Source of the DNA: Burhinus oedicnemus | Taxonomy: Eukaryota; Chordata; Aves; Charadriiformes; Burhinidae | NCBI GenBank assembly: GCA_008921705.1 | Contig: VFFE01007724.1 | Location: forward strand, 3,954,153 to 4,018,152 | DNA length: 64,000 bases | Direction of reading: 5' to 3' | Shown: positions 36,447 through 49,579 of the stretch, one piece after another | How the letters are laid out: each line of letters begins with the position of its first letter | Position numbering within the stretch: position 1 is the stretch's first letter | Notes under the pieces: model-generated | Seen by the model: only the letters and a program-made list of their open reading frames with translations | The model's database searches: none | Told to the model about the DNA's origin: nothing | Made by a program: the position numbers and the translations under genes

Positions 36447-39400
36447 GCGGTGGATGGGGTTTCATTGTCATGTCTGGTTTCAGCCAGCACAAAAACAGGA
36501 GCACATCCCACCAAAATCTCATTGAACCATTGCCGGGTCTATCAGCAGGCAGCGAGCACGGCTGGGAAGGCGGTGACATTTGCAGGAGGTTTTATACAGC
36601 CGGGAGGTATTTAACCCTTTCTCCCAGCAAGTTATTAAAAAAATGTGGTTTTGAGAGAGCTGAGAGAGCAGAAAAACAAATCAGGGCTGATGGCGTTAAT
36701 TACCAAAAGCACAATAACTCGGTTAAGGTCTCCGAAGGAAGAGGCTTCATCTTCAGCTTCCGGAGACATGCCCGTATGTCTGCAATAGCTCTTTTTATTT
36801 TAATGGGGACTCGAATTTGAATCGCAATCCTGTTTTCCATGCTACTTTGGATTGAATACAGCTGGTACCTCGCGGCAGCGGCTGCCATGGGAATCTCGCT
36901 AATGAGAGCAGGATCCGCCTCGCTGTGAATCCGAATCTAACCAGGAGTCAGCATGACCATGAGAATCTTGGTGCAGTCTCACTGAAGACCTAAATGCTGC
37001 CTTTTCAACCTCTCCTTGTGCTTTTATCCTTCAGCTGAAATTTTTAATGAATCCCTAGAAGTAGCCAATCCAAATAATTTATTTATGGGTTTATTGCAAT
37101 GACCTGGTAAGACTTGAGGTTGCTGCAAAGGTACCAGTGTAATGCAAGGCACAGCCAGCCCAGACCCCAGCACTGGGTCTTAAATACCTAAAGACATTCT
37201 CACCAGCATTATTTCTGTATTATTTTTTTAAATGCTGAACTGTATGTTTTAGAATACACAGCTGTCTTTGTTCAGAATAAACCAAAAATAGCATATTTTC
37301 CTCTGCTTAGCTGGGTGTTAAATTATTTACATTTCAAAACCCATAAGTAGAAACAATGACTGCATTTCCAGAGCCTGCTCCTGCTGTCAAATATCCTTTT
37401 CTCTTCTGCAACCTAATTTAGGCTTCCTTTTTAGAGTTCCAGTTCAGCTCCATTTTCAATTATATTCGAGGAACCAAGATTTCAGGCTATTATCTCATCA
37501 TTTCCATGAATAGCGACAAGAGATGTTCTCTGCAAAGGCAAAGATAGCCCTCGTAGTGCCCACACAGGCAGTGGCCTGTGGCCAGGGATGTTTGGACATG
37601 GGGAAGAGGAGAAGAGGATTCAGCCTCCACGGTCCCTTTGGGTTTGGGCCACACGAAGGTGCTTTGCTTTGCCCATGCAATCCCTGTGAGGATAGCCTTG
37701 TCCCCTCCGGGGGCAGTGGGGAGCCTCTCCAGGGAGATGTGGTGGCAGAGGGCATTGTCCATGGTGACTTGTCCTCCCTGTGTCCCCCTTCTAGGGCCAC
37801 GGAGGCAGGTGGTGCTCCCCAGGGTGCTTGTGCTGTTGGGGCACCAAGCCTGGCTGGGACGACGTGGCCACTAAAGTAAACCCAGAAGAAACCATGCTGC
37901 CACATGGAGTGTACTGAAAGCCCAAGGAGAAACCCCAAGGCATAGCAGGATGCCGTTTCCTGAGATGCTTCTTGTGGTCAGGACTGCGACATTAAACCCA
38001 GTGCCTGGAGACCAGCCCAGGTCAACAAAGCTGCATTGATAGGGGTGCAAGTTGGGACCTGAAGAAGAAAAGGTCTCAAATACCACATAATTTCACCGGG
38101 CTGCTTCTCTGACAGGCTGGCTGAGCCTCAGCATTTCTTTACTAAACTCCAAACTCCCCTTGGCACCTCCTTGCTTCCCGCTCGCCCTTGCCAGGTGCTT
38201 TGTACTGCTGTTGCCAAAACCCTTGCGCAAGTGCCAGCCACCTTTGCCCCATTCCCAGTTAAATCCCTGTGTGCGTTACCGCTGACATGGAGACTGTCTA
38301 TCCAAAAGGTAGTGGGAGCTGAGTGGCGACGTGAACACCCTGGCCAAGGAACATAGACTTTAGGTCTTTTTGTGCGCCGGTTCACCAAAACTCATTCTAT
38401 TTGTTAGTCTTGTAGCAGACCAGCATCCCAGTGGTGCATACTCTTCTTGGACGCTTATAAAAGGAATAGCCTGCATCTAACTGGAGTCTCAGCGTTGCCA
38501 GCCCCTGTGATTTTATTACTAATCTTCTGATATTTGGAATTTTTCATAAAGCTGCGGCTCTTGGATGCGAGTAATTAAGTGAGACTCTCAGCTTTCACTG
38601 AGAAATGAGAAGAAGTTTCTAGTCCTTGTGTTTTAGAAAAGCTGGAAAATGTGCCTAAAGGCATAGACTCCAAAAGGCAAATTAAAAGAACCAATATGTT
38701 TTATTTCTTTTTAAAACAATTGTGATTTAGGAACAGGAATGGGGGGCTTGGTTCATGATTTATAGATTCTGTGCTTGGCAGCTCTCCATTCTCAACGATG
38801 GCTCCATGCAGACGCATCTGGGGCTTTTTGAGAGCAGCTCAGTGGTTTTCACCTGGTTCCCCCCAGCACTTTTAAATAAAACCCCCAAGAAAAATCTATA
38901 TAAGACTTATTCTACAGTATGCACAATTTAAAAACAGTATAACCTGGTTAGGTCTGAAATCTCATCTATTTAGATTCAAATGGGAGTAACGCCACTCTGC
39001 CAGCATGCTGAACAACACATTTAACTGGGGCGGTCGGCACTTAAGGTTTGAAAAAATGTGTTTCTGTGTGTATTTTGGAGGGCTTAGAGCTGGGGCTGGT
39101 ATTCGCATCGCCCCTGTATGTTACGTTTTAACCTCGCTGCACTGCTGCTCCCTACCAGACCACAAAAAACATCCTGTGAACCACCGCAGCATCCCTCCGC
39201 AGAGGCTGTCCCGAGGGCTTGGCTGATCCGAGGCTGGATGAAATCTGTGCAAACGCCAACTCCAGCGGGTTCCCGGTCTGGCTGCAGCTCTCTTCTCCAA
39301 GCGATTATGGACGATAAGATGTGAATAGGCATTACCAGCTTTACTGCCTCATAATACCAAATACACAGTAAAGAGCCTAATAAAGAGTTGCTTCTTGGGA

Positions 39401-40500
39401 AGGCAGCGCCTTGTCAACCTTACTGCTGCACCCGTTATACGTGTGCTGTGCGTGTTTGGGTTTGTTTTGAGAAGTAACACCTAAACTGCCTTTCCCACTT
39501 TATGAGCTAAAAGACTGTGAAAGGCTATCACACCGTGCTGGCCCTGAGTTATAGGAGCACAAATAAGTGTCAGTAAATGTTTGTGAACTACAAACACCCA
39601 AACCAGGGAGCCTGGGGGTGAGATCTGTATAACAGGTGAGCAAATTGGAGATGCTTTTCTTGCAGGGTGTGGGGTCTGCTTAGGGGGGCAGCTGTGGCGC
39701 CAGGCAGCCCCGGCTGAGCCTCCCCCCAGAACTGCAGCCAAGTGATCTTTGGAGAGGGGCCCGTGTGGTTTTGGGCTGAGGCTTTCCAGTGGTCCCTCCC
39801 TCGCTGGGCAAGGATGGAGCTGTTGGCTGGGATAAAGCATTTCTGGTGGACATCAGAGCCGTCACCTCATGCCGAGGCATCTCCTTACATAGAGAAAGAG
39901 CATCACGCAGATGTCGTAGCTTCAATGCCAGGGGCTGGGGCAGGTCTCTGCGTAGGTTGCCTGTGTTGGTCCTGGTTTCTGGAGCAAACCTTTCATGATG
40001 GGGCTGCACACACTTTCCAGGTTGGGACCTACCTGGCAGGACCTCTTTGCTGCTCCTCATCACATCCTGATGCTGGCATGGCCTCGTGCTTTTTAATGGG
40101 CCACAAACACTTCTCCTCCAGGTGTTTCTCGGGCTGTTTGTACCGTAGCACCAATCACATCACCGGGAAGCAGCAGGACCATGCTGGATGATTGCCGACC
40201 CTTGGGGAAAGTAGGGATGTCAGAGGCCACCACGGACAAAGCCCCTGCAGGGTTTGGTCCCGAATTGCGGAGCTGCGAGCAAACCCCTGAGTGTGGGCAT
40301 TGCTCCGTGGAAGCATCCCAACCACATGCCCCCAGCGATGGAGCAGGACCGATTGCCACACCCCATCCCTCTTGCCCTGTATTTAATTCAATTTTTTTAG
40401 GGAAAACTTGACAGAGGAGGCTGCAAGCAAAACAAAACCCCACCAAGGTTCCTCTGCCAGCGAGTGCCTGCGAACCGAGAGCCTGACTTTGCTCATCGAG
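36447..40500. other. Unique non-coding DNA
   Basis: No recognisable gene or repeat. 36990-37500 and 38380-38990 are AT-rich. Frames of 116-149 codons near 37500-40200 overlap on opposite strands and have no domains. Confidence 0.5.
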
Positions 40501-40501
40501 C

Positions 40502-40539
40502 GGTGTAAACCAGAGCCCTGGTGTAAACCGGTGTAAACC
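40502..40539. repeat. Triplicated GGTGTAAACC motif
   Basis: The decamer GGTGTAAACC occurs at 40502-40511, 40520-40529 and 40530-40539, the last two directly abutting. It contains a forkhead-like TGTAAAC core. It is either a small local duplication or a clustered binding site. Confidence 0.85.
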
Positions 40540-41005
40540 AGAGGATGCTGCTGCATGGCCAAACCTGGGGCTGCTGGGGAAGTCGCTGTACACAGCTCCA
40601 CCTTAAACTGCAGAGAGCACCTTAAGCTTTCTTCTGGCCTCCTGCCACCGAAACTGCTCCAGGCTGAGCTTTAATCAGAAGGAAGCCTGTGCTTTGCACG
40701 GTGGGGGAAGGGGCAGCCAGAAGGACATTTCTTCATTGATTTTTTAATTTTAAAAGTTTATTTCTTGGGTGGTGGCTTTTTGTTGTTTGGGGTTTTTTTT
40801 TCCCCCGCCCCCTTTGACACAATAAATTTCAAATTGATTTTACAATCCTCTCTCCCCCATCCTTGTACTCTCCCTCTCAGAGGTAATTGGGCTGAGAGGT
40901 TTAATTTGTCCCCCTGGCATCCCCTGGTCCCCTTCGATCCTCTCTGAAGAGGGTTTCCACAGCTGGGCCCTGGGCAGGGACAAATTTGGGGGGGCAGCTC
41001 CAATT
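40540..41005. other. Unique non-coding DNA
   Basis: No gene. It includes T- and C-rich runs near 40790-40812 and a G-run (40988-40994) just before the palindrome. Confidence 0.5.
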
Positions 41006-41100
41006 GAGGACCCCCAGGGAGGAGACACGTCCTTGAGGCCAAGACGTGCCCAATGGGCACGTCTTGGCCTCAAGGACGTGTCTCCTCCCTGGGGGTCCTC
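41006..41100. repeat. 95-bp perfect palindrome with a single-base centre
   Basis: The 47-base arms 41006-41052 and 41054-41100 are exact reverse complements around a lone A at 41053 (GTGCCCA-A-TGGGCAC at the centre). I compared them base by base and found no mismatch. Pairing ends abruptly at both sides (41005 T against 41101 G). The arm sequence is unrelated to the palindrome at 4638-4735. The zero divergence means the structure is recent, actively homogenised, or an assembly artefact. Confidence 0.96.
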
Positions 41101-42239
41101 GGATGGAGCCTGGGTGACCTTTGCAAAGCACCCAAAGCTCCCCCAGCCCAGGGCTGTGTCCCCAGTCCATGGTTCTCCCCGCAGCCCAGCAGATGAAACG
41201 GTCTATTTTTCACCAGGCATTTCCTGCTAATCAGACCATTAGTCCTTGTGCTGATTAACCAGCTAGTTCTCAATTTAATTAAAGCATACGCTTTTTTTGA
41301 AGAGCCAGAGGTTTCAATCATATTTTATTCTTATCGTTCCAGATCTGATTGGCATTAGCCATAAGTGTCAGGGGGAAATCAAAGCAATTAACCCTTTCCC
41401 TTGCTGAGGGGGGCATAAGATATATCATCGGCTATTTTCCCCGGGGAGGCTGCAGATTTTTATGAAACTGCTTTGCACCAGAGCCTGAAGATCTCAAAAC
41501 ATTTATCCTTACTTTCACAGGGTTGCTCCGTTTCATTAAAATACAATGCAAAAATTATGCCAGCAAGGAAGCCTGGCACAAAACCGGTATCATTACGCAG
41601 ACAAAGCGATGTAGGGCCAGATCCTGATCGGAGGGCAAAGCGGATCGGGCGGCTTAGGTTAGGTTTCTCTGCCTGAACAGGGTCTACTTGGTCCTTCCAG
41701 CCCCTGCCCACGCCATGGGCAGTGCTCCTGCGAGCAGCCCACGAGCAAGCACCGAAGAGGGTTTGCGCACTGCTACAGCCTGGAAGAGCCTTTGCAGGTC
41801 ACACCATGTTTTTAGGCTGTTGGAAAGTGGGAGACTTCAGCAGCCAAGCAGGAATTTAGGGCGGGGAGAGACGTGATCTGTCGCAATTAACACTGAGCAG
41901 CGGGTGTACGATGACAGAAATGTTCAAATGTTTTGTTTTACAGTGAAAAGAGTGAGCGCTTGGCTCACCTATGGTGGCACGGCCGTACCCAGCCGTGCTC
42001 AGGAGATACGGGAGGAGGATGCTGAGCACAGGCTGGCCGGCAGCACCATGACCCCCGAGCCCGGCTCTGCTGCGCCCGTGGAGCACCGGTCCCGCACGTT
42101 GCAGGGGAATTTGGGACAGGGCTCTTTTTTAAATAAGGCTTTGATATCGCATTACCAACCTCAAAAATATTTGGCTATAACTTACTTTTGAGGTTTGGGC
42201 TAAGGCCAGGGACTCCAGCAAGAGAAAAGTCAAAGCTAA
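41101..42239. other. Unique non-coding DNA
   Basis: No recognisable gene. A GGGCCAGATCCTGATC word near 41613 could be a fragment of the amniote hairpin-type repeat, but it is too short to call. Confidence 0.5.
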
Positions 42240-42860
42240 ATAAACGAGTTCAAGTTCAAACCTCTCCAGCGGCGGCTGCGGGGCGTTCCCCTGCCGCCGC
42301 CCGGGATGCCCCGGGGTGCTGGGAGAGCCCTTCTGCAGAGAAACTGCTGCACAAAAGGGTTTGGAAAGTATTTTCCAGAGGCAGCTAATGGCCCATCTTT
42401 CATCTTGCAAAAAACCCAAGCTAATAATTTGCTCTTCTGCGTTTCCCCATGGTGGCAAGCTGTGCCTCTTGGGATTTCTTTCTTTCCTCCACACCTGACC
42501 GTGTTTCCCACGGCCCACGGGGGCACAGCCGCATGTTTTATCCCCCTCCGCTAGCCTGGAGTAACCGGGCGCTTTGTAAAACATCTTCCACTTTGCTTCT
42601 GCTCCGTGTTTCCTGTCGGAGGGCCACAGCGGTTTGTGCTCGGAGGCAGCCGCGGCCCTGCCCTGCTCCCCTCCTGGCACCCGAGGTTAAACCCTCCCCG
42701 CGCAGCTCCCCGAATGCAGAGATGTGAGCTAAACCCTGCGTCACCCCCGCAGCCCTGACCCTGGGAAAACCTTTTTTAAGCCTTAAGAGCGTCGAGGCGT
42801 TTGGTCTCTGCTTTGCACGCCGCAGCGAGGGTCCCCTTCGGCAGGGCTCCTCCTCCACCT
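42240..42860. other. CpG- and GC-rich segment, possible weak CpG island
   Basis: CpG clusters occur at 42265-42320 (CGGCGGCTGCGGGGCG and CCGCCGCCCGGG) and again at 42610-42850. The interior (42340-42480) is ordinary. Frames on both strands are long here (up to 183 codons on minus) but overlap each other and have no domain. It could mark an orphan CpG island or non-coding RNA promoter. No start site is visible. Confidence 0.35.
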
Positions 42861-45424
42861 GCTTCATCCCAACATCAGATCCTGCAGAGTTTAGGGAATC
42901 GCACAGCCTGCTGCTTTTTGTTACAGATATTGCTTCCATCGGGAACGGTTTCCATCTTCCCAAACACATGTGGCCAGACGGAAATAAACAAACACAGATT
43001 CACATGCTGGAAGAGATCTGCCTGAAATCTCTCGGATGGGATCGTGTTCAGTCCCAGTGGGAATACCCATGTGGCAGCGCTGGGCAGCCTCTCACCCCAG
43101 CGCTGGGACCGGCTGGCGCTGGAGGTGGTGTGCCCCAGCTCTCCGCTTCCATTTTGGTCATCCCCTGTGACCTCTACTGGGATGAGGATGGTCAGGGTGG
43201 TCCAGGTCTGGCAAGTTATGTTTTCCGTGGGTAAAATTTCCTTTCCTTTTGCATGTGCACAAATTGCATCTGCACTGAAGGAACCGCACCATGGTGTGTG
43301 CAGGTATTTGTGCGCTCATATAGTCGCATACCACTGCTTCTGCCCCCCGCAGCAATGTCCACTCCATAACTGGGGTTATGGAGAGGGACTAACCAGCCAT
43401 CCCATCTCTCTCTGCGTGGGAACATGATGCTGCTGCCTGACCTTTGGGACAATCCCCCAAACTGGTGCCTGGGACCTGCCGCTGGAGAGGTTAGCTCCCA
43501 CCAAAGTGTGCATGGATGTTCTTGCAGCAGTGGGCTGTGTGCAAGCAAGCTGCTTTGGAGGGAGACATCTACAAGGGAGACGTTGGCTCTCTGTGCTGGT
43601 AGCATGTTTTTCTGCTTGAATTGCTGTAACATCAGCCAAATAAGGAGGGATTGCAAATGAGCACAAAAGCAAGGGAACTCCTAGGGTTCAACATGCCGGG
43701 AATATCAAGCTACTGTCTGGAAAAACACAAAAAATGCTGTTGATTCATTCCTGCAGCCCCTGACATATAAATTAGGTAACTAACCTGACCTGTGACTGTT
43801 TCTCCGAGAGACTGGCTGAGACATGACAAATATGCCTTTCAACATACCAGGGCTGATTACTAAGAGTGCTATGGGAATAGCTCAGAGCCTCACGGTTACA
43901 TTATGAAAAACAAGATGCCACTTAAGGCAGACCACGCCGCTGTTGGAAAGCCCTCAGGTCCCATCTGCCTGGCTGTGGAGGAACTATGCCGAGAGCCCTC
44001 TGTGTGGCAGGATGGGTGACATTCAGGGCATCTTTAGGGAAAATGCTCATTCGCATTCATAAGAAAAGGACTTTGGACTGGTTTTTTGTTTGAGGGATGG
44101 GGTTCAGGTTTGCGGGGTGTCTTTGCTGGTCATTGGCATGAGCACAGCGTGCTCCTCTGGCTCCTGGGGCGGATGAAGGTGAATTCCCCCTCTCCAGGGC
44201 CAGGAGCTGCTGCACCCAGGAGTCAAACCTCCCCACCCCTTGAAGTCATGCAGTCAGCATTGCCACTGATAAAAGCGGCTTTCCAGGCATGCAAAAAAAT
44301 TGTTTCATTGCCGTCACACTGGATTTATTGCATGTTGACAGACCTCGGAACGGGGCAGCTCCCGCTCCCCGCAGCGCTGCTGAATCACTCGTGGGAAACG
44401 TTGGGTTCAGCACTCGCTGAGGAGGGGCCAGGCAGAAAATAGTTGTTTGAACTATCCCCTATTTGTGTTAAGGCTGTAAAACCTGTGTGCGTGTCCCAAA
44501 GCCTGAGCTATAAAGTGGCCAAGCCCCAACTGAGAAGGTGGTTGTGGGGTCTTGCTGGTGGGGGGATGCTGGGAATAGGGCTAGCCCTCTGGAAAGCGAT
44601 GAATTAGACCTATGCTTCAACCTGAATGCAACACCTTGCACCACACTTGTTCCGCGTTAAAACAAGGACAGGAACATGGCATTGTCAACACAGCTTAGCT
44701 GAGACTCTGCAGATGAGCACGGCCATGGTCCAGGTTGGGCAAGATTTTGGCACAGCAGCCAGAGATTTACCAGGGCAGATTTTCACCTAGCGCCTGTTCA
44801 CACCTATGGACAGCTCAGACATTTGGGGCTGGCATCGCTTGTGTTTGCATCCCCCCGCTCAACTCTGCTACCTGCCCTTCTCCCCAAAAAGCACCTGCCT
44901 GTGCCTGTGCAAAACACGCCATCGCCTGCCTGGTCCCCTCCACAGCCACATCCTTCACCTGCAAATTTTGGCTGGGTGGGAAAGGTCTGAGCCAGCCTCC
45001 AGGCATCCCACACCAGCATCTCCCATCCTGCTTGAGGGTGCGGGTTTGGACAAGGCGGTGGTCCTGACGCTGCATGTTTCCAGCATGAATTTTTCCCAGC
45101 AGAATTACACAGTCTCGCTTTGGGCTTAGCTAACGACTCCTATTCCTCTCCCATCTGCCTGAGCCATTTCAATCTTTGAGTTTCGACATGCAATTTCACA
45201 ACGCGTGGCTTTGTTTCAAAGGGTGACCAAACTGCAAATCAGGCCCTTCAAATCCCCAGCCATGCGCTTTACATTAAGCAATTAAACTGAGCAATAAATA
45301 TCACTTTGTTGTGAACGAGCCTCCATTTCCTTTTCTATTTTAATAACAATAATGGTCAAACTTCTGTTTAAGAAGCAGTTTCTGGTTCTATTAGGAAGTG
45401 TGCCAACCTATTCAGAGAGACACA
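42861..45424. other. Unique non-coding DNA
   Basis: No recognisable gene or repeat. Overlapping frames of up to 146 codons occur on both strands without domains. Confidence 0.5.
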
Positions 45425-45530
45425 AGATTTGTATGGAGAGGTAATAGCTTTTATTAAGCCAAATTATATAATTAGTAAAAAACCAGCCAAGCTTTCAGGC
45501 ACATAAGCCATTCTTCAGATCTTGGGAGAG
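45425..45530. mobile_element. Possible ancient interspersed repeat
   Basis: TAGCTTTTATTAAGCCAAA followed by AAGCTTTCAGGCACATAAGCC and a TTCTTCAGATCT block resembles a decayed dispersed amniote repeat that I recall only in outline. The family cannot be named. Confidence 0.22.
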
Positions 45531-45984
45531 GCAATGCTCCTTGCAGCTGCAAAACAGCTGTATGTTGGGTATTGCTCTAGACCAAGTCTCTTTGATCAGC
45601 ATTGCTCTGCCTGGGGCATGGTGCCTGCATGGGGGAATGGGCACCGGCTCCCACACTTGCCTGGGCTGGGTTTAAGGGGGAGGCAACTCCAGTTTGGGCA
45701 ACATGTGTGTCCTCGGGTTACAGCGAGCATAGTTTCAGGGTTAAGTGCATTTTTTTGCAAGTTTGAGTTTACCTTTGAGCTTTTGGGAAGACCTCTGACC
45801 TACAGCAGCCACCTTTCATTCGGTGGTGCAGCCATACAAACTGAAAAATCTGTGTTAAATACCCACTCGCCCCAAATGGCCTGTGTCTCTTGTATACAAA
45901 GAGCTCACAGTCTTAAAAAAAAAGTAATTTTCTGAACATCCAATATGGGCACGTGGAATTCCCACAACTTCTTCTGGCACTGCC
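45531..45984. other. Unique non-coding DNA
   Basis: No supported gene. One 137-codon plus-strand frame (45522-45935) starts at an ATG but has no recognisable domain or splice context. Confidence 0.45.
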
Positions 45985-46095
45985 TTTGCTTCATCTTTCA
46001 GACTGGAAACCTCTTGGGGCAGGGACCATGGTTTTAATTATACACAGCTCCCAGCTGAGCGGAGCCATCAGTCCCTATTAAGTGAATAAATAATT
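45985..46095 (+). mobile_element. 3' end of an ancient amniote SINE/LINE (MIR/L2-type tail)
   Basis: AGACTGGAAACCTCTTGGGG, then CAGGGACCATGG, then TACACAGC, ending in GTGAATAAATAATTAC, follows the order of a widespread amniote repeat 3' end (ACTGTAAGCTCTTTGGGGCAGGGAC ... TACAGCGCCTAGCAC ... AATAATAA). It is strongly diverged, so the insertion is old. The consensus is quoted from memory in outline. Confidence 0.5.
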
Positions 46096-48783
46096 ACTTC
46101 AGTGAAGCACAACTCATTCCTGGCTCAAACCCATTACTGAAGTGTTCATAGGTCATGGTGTATTTGTAAGCATAACTTAAATAAGATATGCAGATTGGAC
46201 AACCCATCAGCAAAGATGTCAAATTAGCCTCCAAATCCTGTAATATATTTTGGTGGCAGATGCTTTGATTTATTAGTGACACACAACCAACTTTATCCAC
46301 CACTTCAGGAGCACAGGACCATGTCAGTGGACTCCACGTGAGGATGTCCCGATATGTTCTTGAAAGACTGGGAGAGAAGAGCCAGGTAATGCTGCTGACG
46401 TCTCACAGCACAGCTGGCCTGGGCCAATACTCCTCAGCAAAGATGAAATGCAGGATCGATCCCTCTTCATCAAAGGATCAGATCCCACAAAGAGACACTG
46501 TAGTCCTGGACTGCTCCCAGCACCCTCATCATGCAGGTTTAATGCCTAAGTTGTCCGGGTGCTGGGGAGAGGATGCCCATGCCCATGTCCCACTACAGCC
46601 CCATTAACGTGCAGGGGAGCCTTTTAAAGTTAAATCACCAGCAAAGGTTGATTGGGGTGTTTCTGTTACATCCCCTTTTTATGCAAGTCACTAATTCACA
46701 GAAGGGTAAGAGCTAGATGGGAGGAAGATAATAAGACAGGGAAAAATAAAACAATTCCCAGAAGAAAAAAGTAGGTTCCAGGGTAGAACGCAGGATTCCC
46801 CCTTGTTTTACTTTGTGCCTGCACACTCCTGAACTGTCTCTATCCATGGTTTTTATTTGTGATCAGTCCCTGGAGTAATAAATAGCCAAACTGTCCCACT
46901 CCCACAAGGACTCATGCCCTATGGGCTAAAGGTTTTTTCTCCTCTCTCACATCCAGCTCTAGAGAACAACTGACACATTTGGCACACAACTGCTGCCGTG
47001 GTGTTGGATGCTCACTCTGGCTGGGTCCCAGATCATCATCTCCCATGACGATGTCTCCTGCCATAGCTCAGCCTGCCGCTTTGCTGGCAATAGCTTTTCA
47101 TCAGGCATGAGAGCTGCCCCATCCTCCCCTCACTGCAATATTCCCAATTTTATATCACTCCGAAGCTTTTGAGCAGCTGTTTCAGATCACTATCAGCCCA
47201 AGGCTCCACGCTCAGCCACCCTGGACAACACTCCATGCATTTCTGGCCTATTCTGCCATCTCAGTCACACTTCCCTCTCCCCAGGTTTTATCACCATAAT
47301 TTCCCCAAAAGTTGCCGTTGCCTTTGTGAGCTGCGGTGCCTGTGAAGTCCCCAATTGCTCTTATCATCCCATCGGTCACTGTTGGCATCATCATACATTG
47401 CCCGTGTGCCGCATCACTGGGGTAGCTTCTCTCTAGTTCATGCTTCTCCCTGGCACTAACCAGACTGGCAACTGCAGGCTTTATAGACAGATAACACTTT
47501 ACGGATGTTTTATCCCAGAGGTTACACAGAATATCCACTTCATACCCTCTGATGCCACTAAATGCTGCGTGCTGTGTATTAAGCACAGGATTGTTCAAAG
47601 AAGAAAAAAACATAAAAATAAAAAATGTTACAAATACGCAGCAGGCAGACATCAGAGAAGTCTCAGGACGCACACAGTAAGAAATCTTTTTGGGTAAAAA
47701 GGCTGAGATTATTGCAGGAAGTCTGAGAACAATGCTTGACTATTTAAGGACAACAGTGTTTCCTTTCTGAACATCAGCATCATTTATTTGTTTTGGAGTC
47801 CAGCCAGATACCATGTGATGTCTGCTCTCCTGTTAAGGTGGAAAAGTATTTGCAAGAACTTGCTCAATGTTACCAAAACATAATTGGCCTGTATCTCTAT
47901 TCATGTGCATTAATGCCTTGTAAACCATCCATGATTGCCGCAAGATGTTATGGTTACCAGAAACATCAACAAGTTCAAAAAGCTGTAGAACTCTTGAAAA
48001 AAGGTCCACTGAGGATAATTAAAATCAAATGTCACAACAGCTGGGAAGATACTCTCTGACCGCTTTTGCCTTGTCCTAATGCTCTTCCCAAGCCACCCAG
48101 CACTGGCCACTCAATAAAGACAGGATATAAATGGGCTTTTGTGATGATCCAATGACATATCTTTACACTCACCTGTCAAGCCCTACTCTTTCCTGAGCAG
48201 GGCTGCAATCAGCCTCCCTGCCAACCCTACCACCGGTTTCTGATCTCCACCACCACATCGGATTTCAAAGCAACATCCAGAGCTAACCTCACACTGGCTT
48301 CAAAGGCTTTGTTACCATCATATGCTACCATGAATATTGTAGCAGTTATAAAGTCTAAGCAGTTATCAGGCTAGCTGACAAATTGAGGAAGAAATGGGGA
48401 CGGTGGTCATGTTCTACTTCCAAATGAGAAGAGGTCCTTCAGTCTCTGTCAGAGATGGGCTGCCGCATCTCTGCTATGGAAAATTTTAACTGACCTCTAA
48501 CTCTTCCTTTCCATCTTGCAGCTTGCTGTATCTTCCCAGACCGCCATTGGAAGTGCCTAAAAAAAGCTTTCAAGTGCCTATTTTTGAGAATGGCACTCTT
48601 TCAGCTTGAAAGTGTGGTGTAGGATGACATGAAATGGGAATATTATCTCTCAAAACATGCTAAAAGCAACAGTTGTTTTCCAAGTCTTCAGCTGAGTACG
48701 TAGAAATTTTTCACCTAGTCTTCATACCCTACCAAGCAGGAAGGGGTCTTCCCTGCACCTCAGCAAGGCAGTGCAATGCTGTG
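46096..48783. other. Unique non-coding DNA
   Basis: No recognisable gene. A TTG-started 88-codon frame (47793-48059) and a 141-codon minus frame (47248-47673) look mildly protein-like but have no domain, proper start or splice context. Confidence 0.45.
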
Positions 48784-49102
48784 CTATAGAATCATAGAAT
48801 CATTTAGGTTGGAAAAGACCTTTAAGATCATCTAGTCCGACCACTGACCCTACAGGTCTGCCACTAAACCATGTCTCCAAGCACCACATGTACATGACTT
48901 TTAAACGCATCCAGGGATGGCGACTTGACCACCTCCCTGGGCAGCCTGTTCCAATGTTTGATAACTCTTTCAGTGAAAAATGTTTTCCTAATGTCCAGCC
49001 TAAACCTCCCCTGGTGCAACTTGAACCCATTTCCTCTTGTCCTATCACTAGTTACTTGGGAGAAGAGACCAGCTCCCATCTCACTACAACCTCCTTTCAG
49101 GT
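48784..49102 (-). mobile_element. CR1 LINE 3' fragment, about 0.3 kb
   Basis: It begins with the tail-like AGAATCATAGAATCATTTAG, then GGTTGGAAAAGACCTTTAAG, then the C-terminal coding segment on the minus strand ([20 protein letters not shown] followed by LPREVV). It belongs to a different, more diverged subfamily from the copies at 19661 and 53723. It is truncated at the right near 49102. Confidence 0.9.
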
Positions 49103-49579
49103 GTATGGTGTTATTTAAAACAAGGTGAGATCCCTGGTGTCTATGCAGAACACTGACTTGCCTCCAACGAAAATGACAATGAATGCATAGAAGGAAAAAA
49201 AGATGTCAGGTCACTATGGTTTGCTCGCAGGTTGGCATCACCACTCCCATGGAGGACAACGAGCACAACCAGCTGAGCGCTTGTGTTTCCACACTTTGAT
49301 GTGGTCAGGGCACTTTGCCTCTAGATGGGAACAGGAATCTCATTCCTGCATTTGTGAGTTAAGGCTGCTCCTCCCTTATTTTTGAAAATGTCTGCAAGTC
49401 CCCACAGACTGAGGAATGAGAAATAATTTCATAAGAGCAGCGTGGCTTTTCCTATGCTTTATCTCCAACCTCACCCGCCATGTAAAAACTTTCCACCGCT
49501 CAATCAGAAAAACAGAGCAAAAAGCCTGAGGTGCAGGTGGCGAGTTATGGGTCAGTCATTAGGGTTTGGTTACACAGAT
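49103..49579. other. Unique non-coding DNA
   Basis: No gene or repeat recognised. Confidence 0.5.

Noticed and set aside
36153..36614. 153-codon plus frame with repeated VTLNTA
   Set aside because: The repeat peptide comes from the 18-bp tandem repeat. The remainder shows no domain or transcript signal.
47793..48059. 88-codon plus frame
   Set aside because: It starts at TTG, with no acceptor of good quality upstream and no recognisable domain.
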